DNA of 64,000 nucleotides from Luteibacter sp. 9135 (GTDB taxonomy: Bacteria > Pseudomonadota > Gammaproteobacteria > Xanthomonadales > Rhodanobacteraceae), in the NCBI RefSeq assembly GCF_000745005.1, contig NZ_JQNB01000001.1:2473501-2537500 (forward strand), written 5' to 3'. Every line of letters starts with the position of its first letter. Positions within the stretch are counted from its first letter, which is position 1. Under the pieces are notes generated by a model. The model worked only from the letters and a program-made list of their open reading frames with translations, was not told the DNA's origin and did not search any database. This document shows, piece by piece, positions 16,775 to 26,262 of this stretch. The translations under genes and the position numbers were made by a program.

Positions 16775-19700
16775 TCACGCGTCGCCGTGCGGCTTTTCGT
16801 CGGACGAGGGCTTGTCGGACGACGGCTCCTGACGCGGGCGCGTCAGCAGGTCGCCCTGGGCCGGTGCCGGCGAAGCCGGCTGCGATGGAGCCACCGGTTC
16901 GTGGGACACCGGCGAGACGTTGGATGCCTCGGGCGACTTCGGCGTGACCACGGCGGGCGGTGCCGGGGCATCGACCGGCACATGGTCCACGGCTGCCGAG
17001 GCCGGGGCGACCGCGGTCGGCACTGGCGTGGGAGCCGGGGCCGGAGCACGCGGGGTCGGGGCAGGTGCCGGAGACTCCGCGGGTGCCGGTGCCGGTGCCG
17101 GTGCCGCAGGCGCCGGGGCTTCCGCGGGAGCGGGTGCCTTGACCGGGGCGGGTGCTTGCACCGGGGCCGGAGCCTGGACCGGAGCCGGCGCCGGCGCGTG
17201 GGCCACGGGCGCGTCGGCCTGGCGAACCGGCTCGGCACGAGGTGCCGTCTCGACCGCAGGCGCCGCCGGAGCCGGAGTCACGGCAGCGGCGGGCCGGGGC
17301 TTGCGCTCGGGCTTTCGCTCGGTCCCGACGTCATCCGTGCCGTCTTCGGTCGGCAGCATGCCACGCGCAGGCGCATCGAGCACCGAGGGCTGGCTGGCCG
17401 GCGAGGCGGCGGGCTGAATCGTCTCGGTTGCCATTGCCGGTACGTCGCTTGCTGCCGGGGCACGGGCAGCCTGCGAAGCAGGCGGCGGCGTGTTCAGCGG
17501 TGCATCCGATTCGGTCTGCCGACGCTCGGTCGTGCGGACCGGGGCGGAGTCCGCCGGGGTGGCGCTATCGACCGGGTGTGCCGGTGCCGGTGCCGGTGCC
17601 GTGGGCTGGCCCGGAATCGGCGGCAGCTTGGGCAGCGAGCTCAGGGTGAGGGCCGACGGCACGTTTTCGTCGTCCGAGGCGTCGCCCTGTACGGCGGCCG
17701 GTGCCCGGATCGAAGCGGCCGGGGCGGGACGGGTGGCTTCGTGGCGCGGGGCTTCCACGGCGAAAGCGTTCTCGGCCGCGGCAGCGGTGTCGAGCATGGG
17801 CGGCACGCTGGCGCTGGAACGGCCCGTGCCGACCTGTGCTTCATCCTCACCCTCAACCTCGTCGTCGTCGAGATCGTCGGGACCGTTGGCACCATCGGCC
17901 GAGCCGACGGCACCGCCGTCTTCCTGGCGACGACGACGACGGCCACCGCGACGACCGCGACGGCGGCGCTGGCCACCCTCGGTATCCTTGCCGCCATCGG
18001 TGGAAGGCGCTTCGCTGTCGACCTCGCCCGTGGCGACGGCATCGACGCCCAGTGCGTCGGCGTCGAGGATCAGCTTCTCGTCGTCGTTGACCACCGACGC
18101 AGTGACCGGCTTCTCGGCCGGGTTGCGCGGGGCGGCGGCAGCGACGTCCGGCGCGATGTTGACGTTGGCGGCCTTCTCGATGCGCTCACCCTGCGGCTGA
18201 CGCTCGCCGCGCGGCTGACGCTCACGACGGCCGGTGGTCTCACCCGTGGGCGAGGCCTCGGCACGGCCACCCTGGCGACCCTGCTGTGCGGGATCCTTCT
18301 GGCGCGGTGCCTTTTCGTCACCCTGGCGCGGCGCGGCGTCGTTACGACCCTGTGCCGGCTTGTTGCCGTTACGCGGCTGCTGCGTCTTGCCCTGTGCGGG
18401 CAGGCCGTCACGGTCCTTGCGCGGACCCTGCGCCTGGCGCGGTTCGCCACCGCGACCACGGCCTTCGTTGCCGCGACGGTCGTCACGGTCGCGGCGGTTG
18501 CCACGCTCGTTGCGATCACCGCGTTCGTTGCGGTCGTTTCGCTCATTGCGGCCGCCGGAGCGCGCCTCGTCACGGCGGGACGCCGGGCCGGGCTGCGCCG
18601 TGGGCGCGGGCTGTGTACCGGCGTTGCCGCCGAACAGGCTGCCGAACAGGCGCGAGAAGAAGCCACCCGCGGGGGCGGCAGGCGCGACCGGTGCGGCAGC
18701 GCGGGGCACCGCCGCCGCAACGGCGACGGCCACCGGCTCGGCGATTTCCTCGCGAACCGGGGCGGGCGACGACGGTACGACGCCCGTGACCAGCGGCTGC
18801 TCGCCGCTGCCCAGCGCCTGGCCCATCTTGGGCAGGGCCTGGGCCACCACCGGGGTGGTGCGCTCGTAGCTGGGCTTGCTGTGCTCGCCCATGTCGACTT
18901 CGCGGATGCGGGTGATCTCGAGATGCGGTGTTTCCAGCTTCTCGTCGGCGACCACCACCACGTGCACGTTGTGGCGCAGCTCGATTTCGACGACGCTGGC
19001 GCGCTTCTCGTTGAGCATGAAGTTGGCCACCGAGGACGGTGCCTGCACCAGGACCTGCCCGGTGTTTTCCTTCATGGCGTGTTCTTCGATCAGGCGCAGG
19101 GTGGACAGCGCCAGCGATTCCACGCTGCGGATGTGGCCGTGGCCCTCGCAGCGCGGGCAGACGATCTGCGTGGCTTCGCCCAGGCTGGGGCGCAGGCGCT
19201 GGCGGGACATCTCCAGCAGGCCGAAGCGCGAGATGCGACCGATCTGGACGCGGGCGCGGTCTGCCTTGAGGGCGTCCTTCAGGCGCTCTTCCACCTCGCG
19301 CTGGTGGCGCGGGCTGTCCATGTCGATGAAGTCGATGACGATCAGGCCGCCGGCGTCGCGGATGCGCAGCTGACGGGCGATTTCCGTCGCGGCCTCGAGG
19401 TTGGTGTTGAACGCCGTCTCTTCGATGTCGCTGCCCTTGGTGGCCTTCGACGAGTTGATGTCGATGGCGGTCAGGGCTTCGGTCTGGTCGATGACGATGG
19501 AGCCGCCCGAGGGCAGGCGCACGTTACGCTCGAAGATGCTGTCGATCTGGCTTTCGATCTGGTACCGCGAGAACAGCGGGGTCGGATCCTGGTAGAGCTT
19601 GAGCTTGCGCAGGTTGTTCGGCATCACCTGCTGGACGAAGTCGCGGGCGTCGTTGTACAGCGACTCCTCGTCGATCAGGATTTCGCCGATATCGTTGCGC

Positions 19701-20359
19701 AGGTAATCGCGCAGGGCGCGGATGAACAGCTTGGATTCCTGGTAGATCAGGAACGGGGCTTTCTGCGACTGCGACGCGCCGGAGATCAACTTCCACAGCT
19801 GGAGCAGGTAGTCCAGGTCCCACTGGAGTTCCTCGGCGTCGCGGCCCATGCCGGCGGTGCGCACGATGAGGCCCATGTCGTCGGGCACCTGCAGGTGCTC
19901 CATGGCCTCCTTGAGGGCCTGGCGGTCTTCACCCTCGATGCGGCGCGAGACGCCGCCGGCACGGGGGTTGTTGGGCATCAGTACCATGTAGCGACCGGCG
20001 AGGCTGATGAAGGTGGTCAGGGCGGCGCCCTTGTTGCCACGTTCTTCCTTCTCGACCTGGACGATGATCTCCTGGCCTTCCTTGAGGAGATCGCGGATGT
20101 TCGACTTGCCTTCCGCGTTGGGATTGAAATATTCGCGGGAGATTTCCTTCAGGGGAAGGAACCCGTGGCGCTCGGCGCCGTAGTCGACGAAGCAAGCTTC
20201 GAGCGAGGGCTCGACGCGAGTGATGCGGCCTTTGTAGATATTGGCCTTTTTCTGCTCGCGGGACGGGATTTCGATATCGAGGTCGTAGAGGTTCTGACCA
20301 TCGACGATGGCCACACGCAACTCTTCGCGCTGAGTCGCGTTGATAAGCATACGCTTCAT
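16775..20359 (-). CDS. rne: ribonuclease E
   Basis: A 1194-residue endonuclease, core of the RNA degradosome and of rRNA and tRNA processing. From [17 protein letters not shown], the N-terminal half shows an S1 domain (about 35-120, [20 protein letters not shown]), the DNase I-like catalytic part ([15 protein letters not shown] and [10 protein letters not shown], the Mg-binding Asp) and the Zn-link CPRCEGHGH near 400. The rest is a disordered scaffold with Arg/Asn/Asp-rich RNA-binding stretches and a long Ala-Pro repeat tract (about 1030-1130). The membrane helix segment [12 protein letters not shown] is at about 570. An upstream in-frame ATG would add 17 residues and is not used. It is long for the family because of the tail. 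Confidence 0.96.
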   Translation of the reverse strand: MKRMLINATQREELRVAIVDGQNLYDLDIEIPSREQKKANIYKGRITRVEPSLEACFVDYGAERHGFLPLKEISREYFNPNAEGKSNIRDLLKEGQEIIVQVEKEERGNKGAALTTFISLAGRYMVLMPNNPRAGGVSRRIEGEDRQALKEAMEHLQVPDDMGLIVRTAGMGRDAEELQWDLDYLLQLWKLISGASQSQKAPFLIYQESKLFIRALRDYLRNDIGEILIDEESLYNDARDFVQQVMPNNLRKLKLYQDPTPLFSRYQIESQIDSIFERNVRLPSGGSIVIDQTEALTAIDINSSKATKGSDIEETAFNTNLEAATEIARQLRIRDAGGLIVIDFIDMDSPRHQREVEERLKDALKADRARVQIGRISRFGLLEMSRQRLRPSLGEATQIVCPRCEGHGHIRSVESLALSTLRLIEEHAMKENTGQVLVQAPSSVANFMLNEKRASVVEIELRHNVHVVVVADEKLETPHLEITRIREVDMGEHSKPSYERTTPVVAQALPKMGQALGSGEQPLVTGVVPSSPAPVREEIAEPVAVAVAAAVPRAAAPVAPAAPAGGFFSRLFGSLFGGNAGTQPAPTAQPGPASRRDEARSGGRNERNDRNERGDRNERGNRRDRDDRRGNEGRGRGGEPRQAQGPRKDRDGLPAQGKTQQPRNGNKPAQGRNDAAPRQGDEKAPRQKDPAQQGRQGGRAEASPTGETTGRRERQPRGERQPQGERIEKAANVNIAPDVAAAAPRNPAEKPVTASVVNDDEKLILDADALGVDAVATGEVDSEAPSTDGGKDTEGGQRRRRGRRGGRRRRRQEDGGAVGSADGANGPDDLDDDEVEGEDEAQVGTGRSSASVPPMLDTAAAAENAFAVEAPRHEATRPAPAASIRAPAAVQGDASDDENVPSALTLSSLPKLPPIPGQPTAPAPAPAHPVDSATPADSAPVRTTERRQTESDAPLNTPPPASQAARAPAASDVPAMATETIQPAASPASQPSVLDAPARGMLPTEDGTDDVGTERKPERKPRPAAAVTPAPAAPAVETAPRAEPVRQADAPVAHAPAPAPVQAPAPVQAPAPVKAPAPAEAPAPAAPAPAPAPAESPAPAPTPRAPAPAPTPVPTAVAPASAAVDHVPVDAPAPPAVVTPKSPEASNVSPVSHEPVAPSQPASPAPAQGDLLTRPRQEPSSDKPSSDEKPHGDA

Positions 20360-20709
20360 TTGTAATTTCCTCGGCCTTGCCGCGCGGCCGCGGGCCGCGG
20401 TGGCGCCCATGTGGCGGCCTGCCGGGGATCGCGCCGCAGCGGTGAGGCTTCAAGCGGCATGGGATCCGGGACCGATGCCTGGACCCGGCGTGATTCGTGA
20501 TAAGCGCCTTGCAACCGGTCCGCGTCCCTACGGATTAGCCGGACAACCGCAACCCGAACCGTTACGATGTGGGGTGTCTTCGCGGTCCGTCTCCCTGGAC
20601 GGACCCGCGCGACACTCGCCTTACGTGACGGTACAGGCACCCCGCGAGAGATAAGTCTTCAGCGGAGCCTGGCGCTGGCCGAGTATCCTATCAATTTCGA
20701 GTTTTATCA
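20360..20709. promoter_or_regulatory. divergent leader region of rne and rluC
   Basis: A 350-base gap without genes between two divergent genes. In E. coli a long structured rne 5' leader lets RNase E limit its own mRNA and rluC is also divergent from it; the same layout here suggests the same control. I cannot place promoters with confidence, nor the leader stems. Confidence 0.5.
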
Positions 20710-21657
20710 ATGCAGACGGCAACTTCCCTCGACGGCGGCCAAGGTGTGCGCATCGTCGAAATCGGACCCGAGCGGGATGGTCAGCGCGTGGACAACGCCC
20801 TGCTCACCCTCCTGAAGGGGGTGCCGCGCAGTCTCGTCTATCGCATCCTCCGAACCGGTCAGGTCCGCATCAATGGCAAGCGCGCCAAGCCGGAAACGCG
20901 CCTGGCCGCTGGCGACATGCTGCGTATTCCGCCTGTGCGCGTCGCGGAGCGCGATGAGACGGTGGCTCCCTCCGGCATGGTGAGGGCCGTGGCCGACTCG
21001 GTCATCTTCGAGGACAAGCACTTCCTCGTGATCGACAAGCCCGTGGGCATCGCCGCTCATGGCGGCAGCGGGGTCAGCCACGGGGCGATCGAACTGCTGC
21101 GCGCGGCGCGCCCCACGGAGCACCTGGAACTGGTTCACCGGCTGGACCGGGACACCAGCGGCGTGCTGGTGCTGGCGCGTTCCCGCCCGGGCCTGACCGG
21201 CCTGCAGGCGCTGATCCGCGAGAACGAGGTGACCAAGCAATACCTCTGCCTGATGACCGGCACGCCGCGCAAGGCCAAGTTCGACGTCAACGCGCCGCTG
21301 CTGAAGTCGGTCATGCACGGCGGCGAGCGCCTGGTGCGGGTGGACGACGGCGGCAAGCCGTCGCTCACCTTCTTCCAGGAGATGGAGCAGTACCCCGGCT
21401 CGCGCCTCATGCAGGCCACGCTGGGCACGGGGCGCACCCACCAGATCCGCGTGCACGCCCAGTATGTCGGGCATCCGCTGGCGGGCGATCCCAAGTACGG
21501 CGACGAGGAAGCCAACAAGCGGCTGCGGGCCAAGGGGTTGAAACGGATGTTCCTGCACGCCGCGCGCATGAGTTTCGATCTTGGCGGCAAGAACTACGAT
21601 TTTTCTTCGCCGTTGCCCGACGATCTGAAGGTTTTCCTGAACAACCTTCGCGGCTGA
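20710..21657 (+). CDS. rluC: 23S rRNA pseudouridine synthase RluC
   Basis: A 315-residue enzyme isomerising uridines of 23S rRNA (positions 955, 2504 and 2580 in E. coli). An S4 RNA-binding domain (about 20-80, GQRVDNALLTLLKGVPRSLV) is followed by the RluA catalytic domain: VIDKPVGIAAHGGSG, HRLDRDTSGVLVLA with the catalytic Asp, and GRTHQIRVHAQYVGHPLAGD. The distinction between RluC and RluD rests on SLVYRILRTGQVRINGKRAK, on KPVG(I/L)A(V/A)HGGSG and on its place opposite rne, as in E. coli. Confidence 0.93.
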   Translation: MQTATSLDGGQGVRIVEIGPERDGQRVDNALLTLLKGVPRSLVYRILRTGQVRINGKRAKPETRLAAGDMLRIPPVRVAERDETVAPSGMVRAVADSVIFEDKHFLVIDKPVGIAAHGGSGVSHGAIELLRAARPTEHLELVHRLDRDTSGVLVLARSRPGLTGLQALIRENEVTKQYLCLMTGTPRKAKFDVNAPLLKSVMHGGERLVRVDDGGKPSLTFFQEMEQYPGSRLMQATLGTGRTHQIRVHAQYVGHPLAGDPKYGDEEANKRLRAKGLKRMFLHAARMSFDLGGKNYDFSSPLPDDLKVFLNNLRG

Positions 21658-21686
21658 TCCCGCGCCCATGGTTGCGGCGGCCGTGC

Positions 21687-23132
21687 CTAGCCCAGGTAGC
21701 GGGCGCTGACTTCCAGCGATCGCAACGCGCCGCCGCTGACGCAGGCCTGCAGGACCACCGCGCTCAGTGCATGCGCCACCGCCACCGGCACCAGCGCGCG
21801 GTGGCGCAGGTACCACCAGGCCCAGCCCAGTTCGCCGACGAAGCACAGCTGCATCAGCAGACCGTTAGGCGTGTGCAGCAGGGCGAAGACGGTGGCCGTC
21901 CCCAGGATGGCGAGCGGGCGGGGCCACGCGCGGTCGAGCAGGCCGGCCACCACGGCCAGGATCAGCCACTGCTGGAACGTGGCCCAGGCCAGGTAGACCA
22001 GCACGCGTGCGATCGGGGGCCACGCGGGCGCATGACCGGCGATGGCGGCCACGACGAGCGCCGCGGGCAGGGCGACCGCGGGCACCCAGCCGACACGCCA
22101 GCCGGCCAGCCAGCCCCACGAGGGCAGCCGGCGTTGCGCTGCGAGCAGGCCCGCGTAGGCCACGCCGAGGACGAACAGCGCCACCTCGCTCGGGGCCGGG
22201 TGAAACGACAGCCCCAGGCCGGCGATGAATGCGACGGGTCCGAGCACGGCGAGCGCGGCATCGGTCGGCCCGGCGCTGCCACGGCGCAGACGGTGGCGGG
22301 CGATCAGCAGAAGCAGGTAAAGCGAAGGGAGCAGCCAAGCCTTCCAGCCCGACGCGGTGCCGTCGGTGCCGGGGGCATCCGCCGCTCGGGGTGGGATGTC
22401 GCCGTCGCCGAAAATCACCAGGGCATCGCGGGCACGTGCCTTGTCGCGCCAGCCAAGCATGGCTTCGGCGGTGAGGCCGGTCGGCAGGACGGTCGCGGCA
22501 AGGGCAAGCGACGCTGGCGCGTCGATCGATGTCAGGCGGGCGTCGCGAAGGGTGAGCGTCTCACCGACGGGCAATTGTACGCGTAGGCGCAGCATCGCCA
22601 CGCGGTGGGGTGCCGGCACGGCCGCGCCTCGCTCGTCGGTCCATGCCAGCTGGTCCAGCCCTACGGCGTTCTTCGCCAGCGGACCCGGACCCAGGGTGCC
22701 CAGTTCGGCGCGCAGGCCCGGGCTGTCCAGCGTCTGGCGAACCGTCAGGCCATATCGGCCCGGGGCACTCGCCTCCGCATCCAGATGGAATGCCGCGGTT
22801 CGTGCAAGGTCCGCATCCCGACGCAGCGGCAGGCCGATCTCGAAACCGGTGGGGGCCCGGGCCTGCACCACCAGTCCCTGGGGTGACGACGACAGCTTGC
22901 CTGCGCCGAAGGCACGTCCCGCCACGACATCCCCGGCATCGCGGAAACACCATGCCCAAGGGGACTCGCCGCGGGCAAAAGCGGCGCGGTCGACGGCGCT
23001 GTCGCGCTCGATGGCCGTGTGGACCACCGAGGCGGCAAAGCGCGGCAAGACAAGAAAAAGCAGGGCAACCGCCATGACGATGGCCGCGACCACCGTCGCC
23101 ATCGGGGCCCAACCGGCGGCGCGTGGCGGCAC
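21687..23132 (-). CDS. CPBP-like membrane protein with degenerate protease motif
   Basis: About 481 residues from a GTG at 23132, one base after the phhB stop; an ATG at 23102 is also possible. One N-terminal helix precedes a 250-residue periplasmic-type beta region, then about eight helices. The last 130 residues resemble the CPBP (Abi) intramembrane protease fold: FALLHTPNGL (motif 2) and VAVAHALSAVVL (motif 3). The expected EExxxR of motif 1 reads FQQW here, so both catalytic glutamates are missing. Probably a non-enzymatic member. It follows phhB as a two-gene unit. The overall family call is moderate. Confidence 0.6.
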   Translation of the reverse strand: MPPRAAGWAPMATVVAAIVMAVALLFLVLPRFAASVVHTAIERDSAVDRAAFARGESPWAWCFRDAGDVVAGRAFGAGKLSSSPQGLVVQARAPTGFEIGLPLRRDADLARTAAFHLDAEASAPGRYGLTVRQTLDSPGLRAELGTLGPGPLAKNAVGLDQLAWTDERGAAVPAPHRVAMLRLRVQLPVGETLTLRDARLTSIDAPASLALAATVLPTGLTAEAMLGWRDKARARDALVIFGDGDIPPRAADAPGTDGTASGWKAWLLPSLYLLLLIARHRLRRGSAGPTDAALAVLGPVAFIAGLGLSFHPAPSEVALFVLGVAYAGLLAAQRRLPSWGWLAGWRVGWVPAVALPAALVVAAIAGHAPAWPPIARVLVYLAWATFQQWLILAVVAGLLDRAWPRPLAILGTATVFALLHTPNGLLMQLCFVGELGWAWWYLRHRALVPVAVAHALSAVVLQACVSGGALRSLEVSARYLG

Positions 23133-23133
23133 G

Positions 23134-23475
23134 TCAGCGATCGAGCAGCGCCTCGACCCGCGCCGCACAGATCACGTCGTTGAGCGAGAGGCCGCCCACG
23201 TCGTGGGTGGACCACAGCACCTGGCAGTGGCCGTAGCCGGCTTCGAGATCGGGGTGGTGGTCTTCCTGGTTGGCCATGAAGCCGACGGCGTTGATGAAGC
23301 CCAGGGTGTGGCGGAAATCCGGGAAGGTGAAGTCCTTGACGATGGCCTTGCCGTCGGCGGTGACCGTCCAGCCGGGTAGGGTGGCCAGGTGCCCGTCGAG
23401 GGTGGCCCGATCGAGCGCGTTCTCCGCGCCCTTGCGCGGCTGGCAGTGCTGGGAGGCGAGTGGGGAAAGCGACAT
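23134..23475 (-). CDS. phhB: pterin-4a-carbinolamine dehydratase
   Basis: A 113-residue enzyme that dehydrates the 4a-hydroxy-tetrahydropterin left by aromatic amino acid hydroxylases; a DCoH-type fold. It shows LATLPGWTVTADGKAIVKDF, FMANQEDHHPDLEAGYGHC (the substrate HxxPD motif) and STHDVGGLSLNDVICAARVE. The ATG at 23475 fits the family length; the frame is open upstream without similarity. No phenylalanine hydroxylase gene lies in the window. The downstream membrane gene is 1 base away. Confidence 0.93.
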   Translation of the reverse strand: MSLSPLASQHCQPRKGAENALDRATLDGHLATLPGWTVTADGKAIVKDFTFPDFRHTLGFINAVGFMANQEDHHPDLEAGYGHCQVLWSTHDVGGLSLNDVICAARVEALLDR

Positions 23476-23613
23476 GGGGAAGATCCGTCCGGGGAAAGCG
23501 CGAAGCGTCGGCGCTCCGGCTGGAATTGTCAAAAGGCGGCGCCTCGCGCGAAACAGTACTAGAATGGTGCTGTATTCCGGCGTCCCCACGCCGGTACCGG
23601 ATTCGGAGTGGTC

Positions 23614-24201
23614 ATGATCGATATTTCGGAGCGCGCCCAGGCGCATTTCCAGCGGTTGCTTGCCCAGCAGGGCGGCGACGGCCTCGGTATCCGCCTGCGC
23701 GTGGTCGAGGCGGGCACGCCTGCCGCACAGTGCGAATTGGAGTTCTGCGACGCGACGGAACTTACCGGCGACGAATGGACCGTCGAGTGCACCGGCTTCA
23801 ACCTCTATGTCGACAGCGAGAGCATGCGCTGGCTCGACCCGGCCAACATCGACTACGAAACCCACGCCACCGGCAGCCAGCTCAATATCCGCGCACCGCG
23901 GATCAAGGGCGATGCACCGGGTGAAGGTGCGGGCATCGTGGAGCGGGTGACGTTCGTGCTGGAGTCGGAGGTCGCGCCGCAGATCGCCTCGCACGGCGGC
24001 CGCATCTCGCTGGTCGAGGTTACCGCCGAGGGCGTGGTGGTGCTGCGCTTCGGCGGCGGCTGCCACGGCTGCGGCATGGTCGATGTCACGCTGAAGAACG
24101 GTGTGGAGAAGACCCTACGCGAGCGCGTGCCGGAAATTACCGAGGTGCGCGACGTCACCGACCACGAGACCGGCGACACGCCGTACTTCGCCAAGGCGTA
24201 A
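23614..24201 (+). CDS. nfuA: Fe-S biogenesis protein NfuA
   Basis: A 195-residue carrier that delivers 4Fe-4S clusters to apoproteins. The N-terminal 100 residues are a degenerate A-type (IscA-like) domain lacking the cysteine triad. The C-terminal NifU domain (about 105-190) carries the cluster motif GGGCHGCGMVDVTLK. The ATG at 23614 is preferred to a GTG two codons earlier. It is divergent from phhB. Confidence 0.95.
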   Translation: MIDISERAQAHFQRLLAQQGGDGLGIRLRVVEAGTPAAQCELEFCDATELTGDEWTVECTGFNLYVDSESMRWLDPANIDYETHATGSQLNIRAPRIKGDAPGEGAGIVERVTFVLESEVAPQIASHGGRISLVEVTAEGVVVLRFGGGCHGCGMVDVTLKNGVEKTLRERVPEITEVRDVTDHETGDTPYFAKA

Positions 24202-24216
24202 GTACGGCCCGGCGGA

Positions 24217-24570
24217 TCAGTCGCCCTGGATGTGGTGTTCCAGGCCCTGCAGCTTCGTCGGCATCGTGGCGAAGTACGCCGACACGTCGTCGACGTCCTG
24301 GTCGGACAGCGTTGCGGCGAAGCCCTTCATGATGGCGTTGTTGCGGCGCCCATCCTTGTACTCGTGCAGCGCCTGCGCAAGGTAATCGGCGTACTGGCCG
24401 GCCAGGCGCGGGTACTGCGGATCGACGGAGTTGCCGTCCTGGCCGTGGCAGGCTACGCAGGTGGCGATCTTGGTCTTGCCGCGGGCCGGGTCGCCGGCGG
24501 CGAAGCTCGAGGTGGCGGTCAGCGCGAAGAGCGCGCCGATGGCAATCAGGGAAAACCCACGGATCATCAT
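24217..24570 (-). CDS. class I cytochrome c (c4/c5-like), exported
   Basis: A 117-residue periplasmic monoheme cytochrome. The signal peptide is MIRGFSLIAIGALFALTATSSFA, cleaved after AFA or SFA. Heme attaches at CVACH (CxxCH), and the distal Met is likely in NAIMKGFAATLSDQDVDDV. It is tandem with a second, related cytochrome 14 bases upstream on the same strand, together resembling a split c4. Probable role is electron transfer to a terminal oxidase; the partner is unknown. Confidence 0.9.
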   Translation of the reverse strand: MMIRGFSLIAIGALFALTATSSFAAGDPARGKTKIATCVACHGQDGNSVDPQYPRLAGQYADYLAQALHEYKDGRRNNAIMKGFAATLSDQDVDDVSAYFATMPTKLQGLEHHIQGD

Positions 24571-24584
24571 TCGTCCTCGGCGGC

Positions 24585-24905
24585 TTACTTGGCGAGACTG
24601 GAAAGGTAGGCGGCGATGTCGTCGATGTCCTGATCGGACATGCTCTGCGCCTGGGCGCCCATCGTTGGGTGAGTGCGCTCGCCGCTCTTGTAGGCCTTCA
24701 GGGCGTTGACGAGGTATTGCTCATTCTGGCCGCCGATATGCGGCACGTGGTACTCGGGATACGCATTGGCATAACCCGGTACGCCGTGGCAGCCATTGCA
24801 GGTATAGACCAGCGTCCGCCCCCTGGCCTTGTCTCCTTCGGCATGCGCGGCGGATGCGGCGCACAGAGCTACAGCGATCAGGCCAATCAGATGCAGACGC
24901 TTCAT
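24585..24905 (-). CDS. class I cytochrome c (c4/c5-like), exported
   Basis: A 106-residue protein with signal peptide MKRLHLIGLIAVALCAASAAHA, heme motif CNGCH and likely axial Met in HPTMGAQAQSMSDQDIDDIA. It shares the SDQDIDD/VSAYF-like end with its downstream neighbour, so the pair arose by duplication. The ATG at 24905 is chosen since only it places the signal peptide at the N-terminus. The two genes form an operon transcribed from about 24950. Confidence 0.9.
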   Translation of the reverse strand: MKRLHLIGLIAVALCAASAAHAEGDKARGRTLVYTCNGCHGVPGYANAYPEYHVPHIGGQNEQYLVNALKAYKSGERTHPTMGAQAQSMSDQDIDDIAAYLSSLAK

Positions 24906-25001
24906 TAAGAGTTCCCTGGGTGCCGGTCGGGGCCGGGGTTGAACAGCCGTCGAAGTATAGAGGGCTGTCGCAAGGTGGAACAACTCGGGCGTAAGTGCAG
25001 G

Positions 25002-26237
25002 TCAGAAAAGACTTTTGAGGATGTGGAAGCCAGCGATGTACTCGCCGGCGATGGTGCCGACGCAGACCAGGAAGAAGTTCAGCAGGGTGCGTGCCACGCG
25101 ATTCTTCCACCAGCCGGTCCAGTGGGTGATGTCGTCGCGCAGGTGCTCGAAGTCGATTACACGGGGTTTGCGGACCCATGCCTCGGCCATGGCGCTGAAC
25201 GCACCGGAAGGAATGCCCGGGCGGAACGGTTTCAGCGGGCCGGCCACGAACGCGGCGACGATGGACAGCGGATGGCCGCCGGCGATCAGCGCGCCAAGGG
25301 CGGACAACCCGCCCGTGAGCAGCACCCAGCTCTTCACCGCGTCGGCGCCCAGGCTGGGGCTGCGGTAGAACGCGAAGCCGATGGCGGCGAAGATCGCCAG
25401 CACCAGGCCCACGGCGAACACCTTGGGCCACGGCGAGGCCGGCGGGGTGACGGCCAGATCGTCGGCGGTGGCGCGCGCGTCGCCGTGCTGCTCCGCCAAC
25501 TGGTGGCTCATGCCCTTGAGGTGGCCCGCGCCGATGACCACCAGCACGGTGCGCGCGGGCGCGGCGGCATCCATGCGCTGGCCGTTTTCGCGCAGGCGCG
25601 CGGCCATGAATTCGTCGCGCTCCGCGATCAGCGCGCGGTACAGCGGCGCGGAGTCCTTCGCGAAATCGCTGAACGCGCTTTCCAGCAGGTCGGACTGCTT
25701 GAGTTTCTCGATGTCCGCCTCGGCGATTTCCTCGCGTTCGAACACGCTGCCCAGCATGCCGGCCATCAGGCCGAAGCGCTGGAAGAAACCGACGCTGCGC
25801 CAGGCGCGCTTGAGGGTGGTGCCCACTTCGCGATCGACCAGCCACACCGGGATGCCGCGCGCGTCGGCGCCATCCATCGCGGCCTTCATTTCCGCGCCGG
25901 GCTCGATGCCGTACTGCGCGGCCAGGCGTTTCTGGAAGCCGCCGAGCACCAGACTGGCGGCGACCATGCCGGCCTTGCCCTGGCGGATCACTTGGAAGAG
26001 ATCCATCTGCTTGAAGGCTTCCGGGTCGCGGATGCCGTGCGCGCGACTGGCGCAGAGCTCCACGGCCACCGCGTCGAAGTGTTCGCGTTCCAGCAGCGCA
26101 TCCACCGCCTGCACGCTGGCGCGTGACACGTGCGCCGTGCCGAGGATGACGTAGTCGACGCCGTCGCGCGTCATGCGCTCGATGGGCTGGCCGTCCAGTG
26201 CGGGATGCGGTGTGACGTCGTGCTCGGCGGGAATCAT
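25002..26237 (-). CDS. TraB/PrgY family membrane protein
   Basis: A 411-residue protein of the TraB (PrgY/GumN-related) family, whose bacterial members limit peptide pheromones and whose chemistry is unproven. Conserved elements are VILGTAHVSRASVQAV, DAVAVELCASR, and VVIGAGHLKGM near 255. Residues 285-411 hold four or five hydrophobic helices, as in long TraB proteins. The ATG at 26237 (MIPAEHDVTPHP) fits; an upstream extension is spurious. It lies 25 bases after aguB and is the third gene of that operon, a link to agmatine metabolism that I cannot explain. Confidence 0.85.
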   Translation of the reverse strand: MIPAEHDVTPHPALDGQPIERMTRDGVDYVILGTAHVSRASVQAVDALLEREHFDAVAVELCASRAHGIRDPEAFKQMDLFQVIRQGKAGMVAASLVLGGFQKRLAAQYGIEPGAEMKAAMDGADARGIPVWLVDREVGTTLKRAWRSVGFFQRFGLMAGMLGSVFEREEIAEADIEKLKQSDLLESAFSDFAKDSAPLYRALIAERDEFMAARLRENGQRMDAAAPARTVLVVIGAGHLKGMSHQLAEQHGDARATADDLAVTPPASPWPKVFAVGLVLAIFAAIGFAFYRSPSLGADAVKSWVLLTGGLSALGALIAGGHPLSIVAAFVAGPLKPFRPGIPSGAFSAMAEAWVRKPRVIDFEHLRDDITHWTGWWKNRVARTLLNFFLVCVGTIAGEYIAGFHILKSLF

Positions 26238-26262
26238 GCGCTCGGTTGTCCTGGGCTGGGGC

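Noticed and set aside
16742..20365. A 1207-codon open frame opposite rne
   Set aside because: It mirrors the rne frame, its product is a low-complexity Arg/Gly/Val mix with no domain, and rne has strong motifs on the other strand.
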